Below are positions 36,046-44,150 of a stretch of DNA of 64,000 bases, piece after piece. The notes beneath the pieces are model-generated. The model ran no database searches. It worked only from the letters and a program-made list of their open reading frames with translations, and was not told the origin of the DNA. The translations under genes were made by a program, and so were the position numbers. Origin of the DNA: Bacteroides fragilis. Its GTDB lineage: Bacteria; Bacteroidota; Bacteroidia; Bacteroidales; Bacteroidaceae. Each line of letters starts with the position of its first letter. Within the stretch, counting starts at the first letter, position 1. Location: assembly GCF_002849695.1 (NCBI RefSeq), contig NZ_CP018937.1, positions 2,046,001 to 2,110,000 on the forward strand, read 5' to 3'.

Positions 36046-37284
36046 ATGACAGATCACCATCATCCCACCCAATTCATTGTCATTGGTCTGGACGACAGCC
36101 CTGCTCCTTATCTCCCACCCTCGATACAGGTACTGATACGCGAGGGTAAGGTCTTTTCAGGGGGCTTGCGTCACCATGACATCATCTCCGCCTTCCTTCC
36201 CGAAGGGGCGGAATGGATCGATATCACTGTCCCTCTCGACGCGGTATTTGCCCGTTACGAGGCCTACGACCACATTGTTGTCTTCGCTTCGGGCGACCCG
36301 CTCTTTTTCGGATTCGCCAATACCATCCGCCGGCGTTTGCCCGAGGCGGGGATACAACTTTATCCTACCTTCAACTCCCTGCAAACACTGGCTCACCGAT
36401 TAGTCATGCCTTATGACGACATGCGCACCGTATCCCTCACAGGGCGTCCCTGGCATGAATTTGACCGGATACTGATAGAACGCACACCGAAAATGGGCAT
36501 TCTCACCGACAGGGAACACACCCCTGCCGCTATAGCCCGACGTATGTTGGACTATGGCTACACTCATTATACGATGTACGTCGGCGAACATCTGGGCAAC
36601 CCGGAACGGGAACGTATCCGCCGGCTGGAACTTCAAGAGGCGGCAGAACTGACCTTTGAATATCCCAACTGCCTGATTGTCCATCAGTACCCCGACACCT
36701 ATACTCCCACCCACCCCGGAGCGCGTATAAGTCTCCCTCCACTCGGAATCCCCGATGAAGAGTTCGAACTGCTGGACGGGCGCACCAGGATGATCACCAA
36801 AGCTCCCATCCGTCTGCTTACACTCAGTGCGCTGGAACTGAATCGCCGCGTCTCTTTCTGGGATGTCGGTTTCTGTACCGGCTCCGTATCCATCGAAGCC
36901 AAACTGCAATTCCCGCACCTGCACGTAACCTCCTTTGAGATCCGTCCCGAAGGACAAAGACTGATGGAGGTCAACAGCCGGCGTTTCGGCACTCCGGGCA
37001 TCACCATCCTCATTGGTGATTTCCTTGAAGCCGATCTCGACACCATTTCCCGCCCCGATGCCGTCTTTATCGGCGGGCATGGCGGACATCTGAAGGAGAT
37101 GATTGCACGCATCTCCCATTACCTCCTTCCGGGAGGATGCATTGTCTTCAACTCCGTATCCGAAGAAAGCAAGTCGCTCTTTATCGAAGGGATAAGAGAA
37201 GCCGGACTCCGGCTCCTCAGCGGAACAAGAATTGCCGTCAATGAATACAACCCCATTGAAATACTCAAAGCCGAACAACAATGA
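36046..37284 (+). CDS. cbiET: CbiE-CbiT fusion (CobL): precorrin-6Y C5,15-methyltransferase, decarboxylating
   Basis: 412 residues. The N-terminal part (to about 210) is a tetrapyrrole methylase (IVIGLDDSPAPYLPPSIQVL; VFSGGLRHHDI; VVFASGDPLFFGFANTIRRR) for C5 methylation. The C-terminal part is a class-I methyltransferase (KAPIRLLTLSALELNRRVSF, SAM loop DVGFCTGSVSIEAKLQFP, VFIGGHGGHLKEMIARISHY) for C15 methylation and C12 decarboxylation. The fused form equals CobL. 32 nt after cbiHC; overlaps cbiGF by 4 nt. Confidence 0.95.
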   Translation: MTDHHHPTQFIVIGLDDSPAPYLPPSIQVLIREGKVFSGGLRHHDIISAFLPEGAEWIDITVPLDAVFARYEAYDHIVVFASGDPLFFGFANTIRRRLPEAGIQLYPTFNSLQTLAHRLVMPYDDMRTVSLTGRPWHEFDRILIERTPKMGILTDREHTPAAIARRMLDYGYTHYTMYVGEHLGNPERERIRRLELQEAAELTFEYPNCLIVHQYPDTYTPTHPGARISLPPLGIPDEEFELLDGRTRMITKAPIRLLTLSALELNRRVSFWDVGFCTGSVSIEAKLQFPHLHVTSFEIRPEGQRLMEVNSRRFGTPGITILIGDFLEADLDTISRPDAVFIGGHGGHLKEMIARISHYLLPGGCIVFNSVSEESKSLFIEGIREAGLRLLSGTRIAVNEYNPIEILKAEQQ

Positions 37285-39080
37285 AAACAGCTATTATCGT
37301 AATATCAGAAGCCAGCATATCCATGGCGAAAACCCTCAAGCAGGAACTACCTGAGTCTGAAATTTTCTCTACCATCGCAAATGCCGACTGCCGGCATATC
37401 CCGGCCCTTCAGGAGGCAGTTCCACAACTGTTCCGCGACTCCGACGCACTTATCTTTATCGGGGCGATGGGCATTTGTGTGCGTGCCATCGCTCCCTGCA
37501 TTGAAGATAAGAAGACAGATCCCGCCGTGCTATGCGTAGACAGTACGGGACGCTACGTCATTTCCGTACTCTCCGGACACGTCGGCGGTGCCAACGGACT
37601 CACCCAATATGTGGCAGGCATTCTGGGTGCCGAACCTGTCATCACCACCCGTAGCGACCGCACCGGACTCTGGGCACTCGACACCCTCGGAAAGAAATAC
37701 GACTGGCAGGCAATCCCCAGCGAAAACTGCGACATGAACCACCTGATCTCCCTTTTCGTCGACTGTGCACCGACCGCTCTGTTACTCGATATTCGTGACG
37801 AAGGCACTGCCCAACTGGAACACACCTTGCCGTCACACGTAGATGTGTTCTATAACTTCAAGGACATAGATACCGGCAAATACCGCCTGTTGCTGCTCGT
37901 CACTCCTTATTTGTATGAAACTTCCGGCATGCAAGCACTCTACTATGTACCCAAAGTGCTGCACATGGGTATGGGACTGGCACGTAACGCCGGCCCGAAG
38001 AATGCCGTCATCACCCGCCTGATGAACACCTTACTGGAGGCAAACATCATACCTGCCGCCATTCGGACCATCTCCTCCATTGAAGAGAAAAAGCATGAAG
38101 AAGTACTGAAACTGCTTGCCGATGCTTATGAACTGCACTTGTACACAGCCAGCCAACTCAGCCAGGTAGATGTACCTACCCCAAGCGAGGTAGTCGATAA
38201 ATACATGGGTACGCCCAGCGTATCCGAAGCCTCAGCCTTGCTGACAGCCGGAGGCGGCCCGCTGATTCTGCCGAAGCAGAAATGTGAGAACTTTACCGTT
38301 GCCATCGCCCTGGACAGCGTAGCCGTACGCCAAGGGCACATCGAAATTGTGGGAGCCGGTCCCGGCGATCCCGAACTGATTTCGGTACGCGGACGCCGTT
38401 TCCTTGAAGAAGCCGACCTGATTCTCTATGCCGGTAGCCTCGTCCCGCGCGAACTGACCGAATGTGCCAAAGCCGGAGCCACCATACGCAGTTCGGCGTC
38501 CATGACTCTTGAAGAACAGTTTGCCCTGATGAAAGACTTTTACGACCGCGGACAGCTGGTAGTCCGCCTGCATACGGGCGATCCCTGCATCTATGGTGCT
38601 ATCCAGGAACAGATGAACTTCTTCGACCGATACGGCATGCATTATCACATCACTCCGGGCATCTCGTCATTCCAGGCCGCGGCCGCTGCCTTACAATCAC
38701 AGTTCACCATCCCCGAAAAAGTACAAACCATCATCCTCACCCGAGGCGAAGGACGCACGCCCATGCCCGAGAAAGAGAAACTCAGCCTGCTGGCACGTTC
38801 GCAAAGCACCATGTGCATCTTCCTCAGTGCGGGTGTGATCGATCAGGTTCAACAGGAATTACTTGAACATTATCCTCCCACTACCCCCGTTGCCGCTTGT
38901 TATCATCTGACGTGGAAAGACGAACGCATCTATCGTGGCGAGCTGAAGGATCTGGCACAAATCGTAAAGGAGAACAACCTGACACTGACCACCATGATTG
39001 TCGTAGGCGACGCCATCGACAACCGTGAAGGATTATCACGCCTGTACTCACACCAATTCAAACATCTATTCCGTAAATAA
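37281..39080 (+). CDS. cbiGF: CbiG-CbiF fusion: cobalt-precorrin-5A hydrolase + precorrin-4 C11-methyltransferase
   Basis: 599 residues. Residues 1 to about 345 are CbiG (LIFIGAMGICVRAIAPCIED; VISVLSGHVGGANGLTQYVA; VITTRSDRTGLWALDTLG; later MGMGLARNAG), which opens the delta-lactone and releases acetaldehyde. Residues about 350-599 are CbiF/CobM (IEIVGAGPGDPELISVRGRR; LYAGSLVPRELTECAKAG; RLHTGDPCIYGAIQEQMNFF). The two reactions are consecutive in the anaerobic route, in the order CbiF then CbiG, so channelling is plausible. CbiG marks the pathway as the anaerobic, early cobalt type. Confidence 0.95.
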   Translation: MKTAIIVISEASISMAKTLKQELPESEIFSTIANADCRHIPALQEAVPQLFRDSDALIFIGAMGICVRAIAPCIEDKKTDPAVLCVDSTGRYVISVLSGHVGGANGLTQYVAGILGAEPVITTRSDRTGLWALDTLGKKYDWQAIPSENCDMNHLISLFVDCAPTALLLDIRDEGTAQLEHTLPSHVDVFYNFKDIDTGKYRLLLLVTPYLYETSGMQALYYVPKVLHMGMGLARNAGPKNAVITRLMNTLLEANIIPAAIRTISSIEEKKHEEVLKLLADAYELHLYTASQLSQVDVPTPSEVVDKYMGTPSVSEASALLTAGGGPLILPKQKCENFTVAIALDSVAVRQGHIEIVGAGPGDPELISVRGRRFLEEADLILYAGSLVPRELTECAKAGATIRSSASMTLEEQFALMKDFYDRGQLVVRLHTGDPCIYGAIQEQMNFFDRYGMHYHITPGISSFQAAAAALQSQFTIPEKVQTIILTRGEGRTPMPEKEKLSLLARSQSTMCIFLSAGVIDQVQQELLEHYPPTTPVAACYHLTWKDERIYRGELKDLAQIVKENNLTLTTMIVVGDAIDNREGLSRLYSHQFKHLFRK

Positions 39081-39081
39081 A

Positions 39082-40983
39082 ATGATACTGATATTAGGAG
39101 GAACAACCGAAGGAAGGAAGGTCGTCGGCATTGCCGAAGAAGCCGGAAAACCTTATTACTATTCAACCAAAGGAGACGAACAGGAAATCAGCCTGCAACA
39201 CGGAATACGGCTCACAGGTGCGCTGACCCAGACCACCATGAAAGCCTTCTGCCGAAAGAACGGTATCCGCCTGCTGGTGGATGCCGCCCATCCCTTTGCA
39301 GAACAACTGCACGCAACGGTCACCGCCGTTTCACAGGCGCTCGGCATCCCTTGCGTTCGGTACGAACGCATGTATGATGACCTGTTCAAGCTGTTTAATG
39401 AAGAGATGTACGATGAATATCCGCTCAAACTGAGGGAAAAGTACGAAGAACTGTCAGAGTTACTCAACGAAGAAGGCATACATCGGGTACTTGCCCTGAC
39501 CGGGGTCCAGTCCATCCCCAAACTAAAACCCTTCTGGAAGAAAAAGGAAAGTGAGTGTTACTTCCGCATTCTCGACCGCGAAAGCTCCCGCGAGATAGTC
39601 CGGAAGGCAGGCTTTCCCGAAGACCGCCTGGTCTATTATACTCCCGGCAAAGAGAACCTGCCCGAACTCCTCCGGCAACTCTCTCCGGAAGTCGTTCTTC
39701 TGAAAGAAAGCGGCGTGTCCGGAGGATTCTCCGAGAAAGTGAATATCATTACCGAACAGGGAATCCGTCTTTATATCCTTCTTCGCCCTTCTCTGCCCCC
39801 GTATGACCAGACAGTGAATGGAGTGAATGGAATGCGCCGTGCCATCGAGCACTTTTTGCCCGACTTCCTGCCCCTGCGCAGCGGACTTACCACCGGGACA
39901 TGCGCAACCGCAGCCGCCAATGCAGCTCTGCGGAAACTCCTGTCGCCCATACCCGGAAATATAATAAAAGATGTTTCCGTTTTGCTCCCCAACGGAGAAA
40001 AGATTGCCGTCCCTGTCCATTCCGTTACCGGCTCGTTCACTGACCGGCGCATGGAAGTCTCCTGCACTGTGATCAAAGACGGAGGCGATGATCCCGATGT
40101 CACGAACGGGCTACCCATTGTAGCTACCGTATCCATCGATATTTCTGAAGAAAAGCCGCACACCGAAGGTGAGCGGCAACAGGTTATACAAATCCACGGC
40201 GGACAAGGTGTAGGTACCGTCACCCTGCCCGGATTGGGACTGGAAGTAGGCGGACCGGCCATCAACACCACTCCCCGGCAAATGATTACAGAAAATCTGC
40301 TGCACATCCTTGACAGACACAAACCTCTGCCCACTGCCCCCATACATGTCACCATCTCTGTCCCCGGAGGCGAAGAGGTTGCCGCTCGCACCTTCAATCC
40401 CCGCCTCGGTGTTGTAGGTGGCATTTCCATTATCGGCACCAGCGGTATTGTGAAGCCATTTTCTTCCGAAGCATTTGTCAATTCCATCCGTAAAGAAATG
40501 TCGGTAGCCCTGGCTACAGGTTCTCCCCGCATCGTCATCAATTCGGGTGCCAAGAGCGAGAAATACATCCGCAGTCTCTACCCTGAATTACCATCACAGG
40601 CTTTCGTCCATTATGGTAACTTCATTGGTGAAACCATTCGGATCGCTGCCGAACTCGGCATCCGGCAACTCACGTTGGGGGTTATGATCGGTAAAGCCGT
40701 AAAGCTGGCAGAAGGACATCTCGACACGCATAGCAAAAAAGTAACGATGAATAAGGAATTCCTGAAAGAGATAGCCCGTCAGTCCGGGTGCAACACTGCC
40801 ACTGTAACAGCCATCGAAGGCATCACGTTGGCACGGGAACTTTGGGAACTCCTGCCCGAAGCGGAACTTCAGGCATTTTGTTCATTACTGATCGAACAAT
40901 GCCATCGCCATTGCGACCCACTGTTGCCCGACGGAGAACTGACTATTCTGCTGATAACGGAAGAAGGGAAAGTGATTCGTTAA
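39082..40983 (+). CDS. cbiJD: CbiJ-CbiD fusion: precorrin-6A reductase + cobalt-precorrin-5B C1-methyltransferase
   Basis: 633 residues. The N-terminal part (to about 265) is CobK/CbiJ (MILILGGTTEGRKVVGIAEE; LLVDAAHPFAEQLHATV; LALTGVQSIPKLKPFW). The C-terminal part is CbiD (LRSGLTTGTCATAAANAALR; GGDDPDVTNGLPIVATV; VTLPGLGLEVGGPAINTTPR; VGGISIIGTSGIVKPFSSEA). These two enzymes act one after the other (D then J). The ATG at 39082 lies 1 nt after the cbiGF stop and gives a normal CbiJ N-terminus. It ends 6 nt before the convergent DUF421 gene. Confidence 0.95.
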   Translation: MILILGGTTEGRKVVGIAEEAGKPYYYSTKGDEQEISLQHGIRLTGALTQTTMKAFCRKNGIRLLVDAAHPFAEQLHATVTAVSQALGIPCVRYERMYDDLFKLFNEEMYDEYPLKLREKYEELSELLNEEGIHRVLALTGVQSIPKLKPFWKKKESECYFRILDRESSREIVRKAGFPEDRLVYYTPGKENLPELLRQLSPEVVLLKESGVSGGFSEKVNIITEQGIRLYILLRPSLPPYDQTVNGVNGMRRAIEHFLPDFLPLRSGLTTGTCATAAANAALRKLLSPIPGNIIKDVSVLLPNGEKIAVPVHSVTGSFTDRRMEVSCTVIKDGGDDPDVTNGLPIVATVSIDISEEKPHTEGERQQVIQIHGGQGVGTVTLPGLGLEVGGPAINTTPRQMITENLLHILDRHKPLPTAPIHVTISVPGGEEVAARTFNPRLGVVGGISIIGTSGIVKPFSSEAFVNSIRKEMSVALATGSPRIVINSGAKSEKYIRSLYPELPSQAFVHYGNFIGETIRIAAELGIRQLTLGVMIGKAVKLAEGHLDTHSKKVTMNKEFLKEIARQSGCNTATVTAIEGITLARELWELLPEAELQAFCSLLIEQCHRHCDPLLPDGELTILLITEEGKVIR

Positions 40984-40989
40984 CTGATT

Positions 40990-41670
40990 TTAATTACACA
41001 CATCATTCTCTTCTTTGCCTATGATACCATTATCCGAGTTTTTCTTTGCAACATAGAAACCACGTCCGGGCGTCCACTCCACACAAAACAATTCACTGAT
41101 GTCCGGATACCCCTGCCGGGCAAGATTATCCTTCAGCCACTCTTCCGTTTTACCGGCACTCTCCAATGAAGAATCCAGCACTGAGCCACTGTTTACGAAA
41201 AGATACGATTCCGATTTGGAATTGCGGGTCGATACCGTAAGTTGCCCGTTTGTTTCAAAGCGCACATCATCCACATCCATCATCGAGAAGATGCCATTCT
41301 CACGCAAAAGGGTACGGAACTGTTCCATTTCCAGCCCGTTTCGTTTAAATTCTTTCAGATTAATCTGACCATTGCGGACAATCATCACCGTATCTCCCTT
41401 TATAAGGCGACGCAACGTTTTGAAACGAAGCAGATAGCGAATACCCATGTTGAAACAGGTCCACACCCCCAAAGAGAAAACGAGTTGCCATGCCGATACA
41501 TCGGGACTATAGATAACACCTCCGACGAGCGCACCCAGCACAAAAGCATTGACTGAATCAAGAGGAGTCAGTTGCGCCATCTGTGTTTTACCGGAGATAC
41601 GAAGAAAGAAGAGCACGCCCAGCATGCCTACCACAATTTTGACTATAATAGTAAGGTACATCATCTGCAA
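40990..41670 (-). CDS. DUF421 membrane protein (YetF-like)
   Basis: 226 residues: three N-terminal membrane helices (LTIIVKIVVGMLGVLFFLRI; LDSVNAFVLGALVGGVIYSP; LVFSLGVWTCFNMGIRYLLR) then a soluble domain with the DUF421 pattern (RRLIKGDTVMIVRNGQINLK; MEQFRTLLRENGIFSMMDVD; VRFETNGQLTV). The YetF/DUF421 family is conserved but of poorly known function. It is convergent with the cbi operon. Upstream to 41901 there is about 230 bp without a gene. Confidence 0.9.
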   Translation of the reverse strand: MQMMYLTIIVKIVVGMLGVLFFLRISGKTQMAQLTPLDSVNAFVLGALVGGVIYSPDVSAWQLVFSLGVWTCFNMGIRYLLRFKTLRRLIKGDTVMIVRNGQINLKEFKRNGLEMEQFRTLLRENGIFSMMDVDDVRFETNGQLTVSTRNSKSESYLFVNSGSVLDSSLESAGKTEEWLKDNLARQGYPDISELFCVEWTPGRGFYVAKKNSDNGIIGKEENDVCN

Positions 41671-41901
41671 TAATAGGATTTAATTTTACAAAGAACAACA
41701 TCCGAAACGAGATTTTGTTTACGAGCAGACCAAATTCTTCCCTCTCTTGTCACCACAAACATAGCAATCAGACTAATCCTACCAGTATACTCCCATTTAC
41801 ACTCTTGGACCTTATAGTAGCCCTCCTTTCTTTTTGTAATCTGTCGAATCCTTCGTAGCGACAATGAAAACAAGCACGTTTTTATCAGTTATTAGCAATC
41901 A

Positions 41902-42504
41902 TCACCTTTGAATCAGATGAATTGTATCATTAAAGTAACCTCTATACTTTCCTCCCTCAGGCACAAATACGCCTTTTATTTCTTTAGAAGCAAAGTCATT
42001 ACCAGTATAATAAATGCCAGAAGCTCCTACATGCCAGAAACCTGCCTTATAAACACAAACAAACTGAATGGTAGGTATATAAAACGTTGATTGCCCTGCT
42101 ATATTATTATTCCAATAGTTCCCAGCCTCAATTCTGCATACCTGTGTTCCCACATTGCGTTGTTTATGCATATTGCTCCCGTTTGCATCATGATAAAAAT
42201 AATAGTTATCATTCAGGTAGCAAACTTCCAAAGCACATCCATTCATTCCTCCTGTCACTACAACCGTTCCATCCTGAATAGGAGTTTGTATCCCCACATA
42301 TCCGGCATTGCCCTGCACATATGGAAAATAAAAATCTGTTGAGTGATGATTAGCAATGTCCCAATAAAACACTCCATTCTTCAACTGTTCATTTATCTGT
42401 ACAGTACATCCTAAAGGAGTTTGAACTAAATTACGTGTATCAACAAAAAAATGTTCGCTACTCAATACTGTTTGCGGATTTGTTCTTAACTGTGTCAGTC
42501 CCAT
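41902..42504 (-). CDS. Protein of unknown function with a CNF-like Cys/His pair
   Basis: 200 residues, no signal peptide, not a family I can name with certainty. It is rich in Y, N and G and in predicted beta-strands. The core GTVVVTGGMNGCALEVCYLN, with YYFYHDANG just after, places C90 and H105 exactly 15 residues apart. This is the spacing of the catalytic Cys866/His881 of cytotoxic necrotizing factor 1, whose family carries an xSGC motif after a beta-strand; here it is MNGC. That makes a Cys/His deamidase-like fold possible, but it is inference. The gene is clearly more AT-rich than its neighbours and begins right beside a truncated integrase, so acquisition by transfer is likely. Confidence 0.6.
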   Translation of the reverse strand: MGLTQLRTNPQTVLSSEHFFVDTRNLVQTPLGCTVQINEQLKNGVFYWDIANHHSTDFYFPYVQGNAGYVGIQTPIQDGTVVVTGGMNGCALEVCYLNDNYYFYHDANGSNMHKQRNVGTQVCRIEAGNYWNNNIAGQSTFYIPTIQFVCVYKAGFWHVGASGIYYTGNDFASKEIKGVFVPEGGKYRGYFNDTIHLIQR

Positions 42505-42540
42505 ATAAAATATAATTATAGTCTCCTACTCTATTTACTA

Positions 42541-43368
42541 TCAGGATTTTCGGATTCTTCCCTGATGAAAAGCGACCGTGGCCCACGTATGGCGGGCGGT
42601 GTATGAACTGAGCCTGCCTCCCAGTTTCAACTCCACCGAAACCCGTTCCAACTGCCGGTTCAGGTTACGCAGGGCACATTGATATTCCTGATAAGGAGTG
42701 GGACTTTTCTTTGTATGCCACTTTCGGGTACGGGGTTGACCCAGGATAGGCAGCAGATAGCTCGGATGGCAGTTCTCAGCCACCCTCCTGTTGATAATTT
42801 CCATCGCCTCATGCGGTACGGTGATAATCACCTCCTGCCCCGTCTTGTGGCGGCAGTAGGTCAGCACTCCTTTATCGAGATTATTCCTGCGCAAGTGAGC
42901 CAGATCGACAAACGGGATCCCCCGGAGCATAAACATCAGCACAAACCAGTCGACGGCTTCCCCTGAAGCGTCTCCGTCCGGATGTCCTGCCATCCGGATC
43001 ATCCGCCCCACTGTCCCCGGACTGACAGCACGTTTCACGTCGGAGCGCGTACCGGTGTATACCTTATCGAAAAGCCCGGTCACATATCCCGGGCGGCCTT
43101 TCATCCCCCTGTTGTAGCCCGCACGCAAGGCACGCATGTAAGTCGATACCGTGTTCCAGCTCAACCGCTTTCCCAGCAGCCAATGTTCATACTTGTCCAG
43201 AAACACCGGACTCACCTCTTCGAATCCGATCTCCTCTTTTCCTGCACTCTCCCTAAGTGTACGCAGCATATTATGGTAGATACGCCGGGCCGGTTCACGC
43301 CCCTCTTCTTTGAGCCTTTCAATCTCCGAAATCATAAATACTGTTAATGTTTCATTCATCTTATTCAT
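42541..43368 (-). pseudogene. Tyrosine recombinase lacking its C-terminal catalytic tyrosine
   Basis: 275 residues remain. An N-terminal SAM-like core-binding domain (about 1-115, WLLGKRLSWNTVSTYMRALR) and most of the catalytic domain are intact: Arg in MFMLRGIPFVDLAHLRR, Lys in YCRHKTGQEV, and the YxxRH box SSYTARHTWATVAFHQG. Relatives continue for about 30 residues with a GH motif and the nucleophile Tyr; here the frame ends RIRKS-stop straight after FHQG. The break lies 37 nt upstream of the start of the AT-rich CNF-like gene, as if an insertion removed the tail. Probably inactive. Confidence 0.8.
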
Positions 43369-43503
43369 TGTTTTTAGTTTACAAATTTCCTTTAGATATA
43401 AATTGTGTAAATAGCCGGATAACAGAATCTATATCTTTACAAAAAACATCTAAAGAGACTTTGCAGAACAATCCTCGGGACGATATGCTATACTCTTTTT
43501 GTA

Positions 43504-43511
43504 TATCTTTG
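43504..43511 (+). promoter_or_regulatory. -7 promoter box upstream of the 124-residue orphan gene
   Basis: A perfect TATCTTTG 63 nt before the ATG at 43575, in the divergent region shared with the truncated recombinase. Confidence 0.5.
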
Positions 43512-43574
43512 CCGATCCTAACGTCGTTTTAACAAACATTGGCATCCGCCATCCCATACAAACCTCAAAGTAAA

Positions 43575-43949
43575 ATGAAAAAGAGCATCCAAGACCTGAA
43601 AGAGTCATTAAGAAAGAAGGAAGAGAAACAACAGCGACTGCGTGAAAAAGAAGAATCGATAGAAAAAGACATCCGTGTGCTGCGCTATCTGATAGTTAGA
43701 GAGGAACAAGCCGCCTCACCACAAGCCCCCCGGAAACGAAAAATCACCCGAAAACAGGTAGGCAGCTTTTTCAGCCGGATCGCCCTATTTTATGAAGACC
43801 TGCAACGACGCCTGAACCTCCGCATCACTTACCGCTGCTTCTGCCGCTGGCTCTGCACCCGCTACGAGTTTGAGTCACGCTATCGCGACCGCCACAAGCT
43901 GTCGCCTTGCACGGTACTGGGATATTTTAAGAGAGAAAGGGGTGGATGA
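43575..43949 (+). CDS. Small basic coiled-coil protein, unknown function
   Basis: 124 residues, not recognised. Residues 1-50 are a strongly charged probable coiled coil (KKSIQDLKESLRKKEEKQQR, LREKEESIEKDIRVLRYL). The rest is very basic with several Cys/Arg/Tyr (YRCFCRWLCTRYEFESRYRD). The ATG at 43575 is preferred over a frame extension to 43539 because it begins the coiled coil. It is divergent from the truncated recombinase and preceded by a good -7 box. The basic charge would suit nucleic acid binding, which is inference. Confidence 0.6.
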   Translation: MKKSIQDLKESLRKKEEKQQRLREKEESIEKDIRVLRYLIVREEQAASPQAPRKRKITRKQVGSFFSRIALFYEDLQRRLNLRITYRCFCRWLCTRYEFESRYRDRHKLSPCTVLGYFKRERGG

Positions 43950-44121
43950 AGGGGAAGTAGCCTCTGCTCTTTAAAAGAGTAATGTATTGTTGGGGAGTAT
44001 ATAAAAAAACGACCCGCCTATTTGAGCATTGTTAAGAGGCTTGGCAGGTTCTATTGGTTGTAAATATAGAACTTTTCTTTCAAACTACAAAATATATTCT
44101 TTTCGTATCGCCCGTACACTT

Positions 44122-44150
44122 CTGTGAGAATCTGTGTAATCTGTGGTGAG
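44122..44150. repeat. Solitary half palindromic element R4
   Basis: A single right arm (CTGTGAGAATCTGTGTAATC then TGTGGTGAG) without a partner nearby. It directly abuts the stop codon of the minus-strand ATPase gene ending at 44151. Confidence 0.75.

Noticed and set aside
41661..41873. 70-codon minus-strand frame upstream of the DUF421 gene, tested as the missing integrase tail
   Set aside because: It lacks the GH and Tyr motifs of recombinase ends and has no other support.
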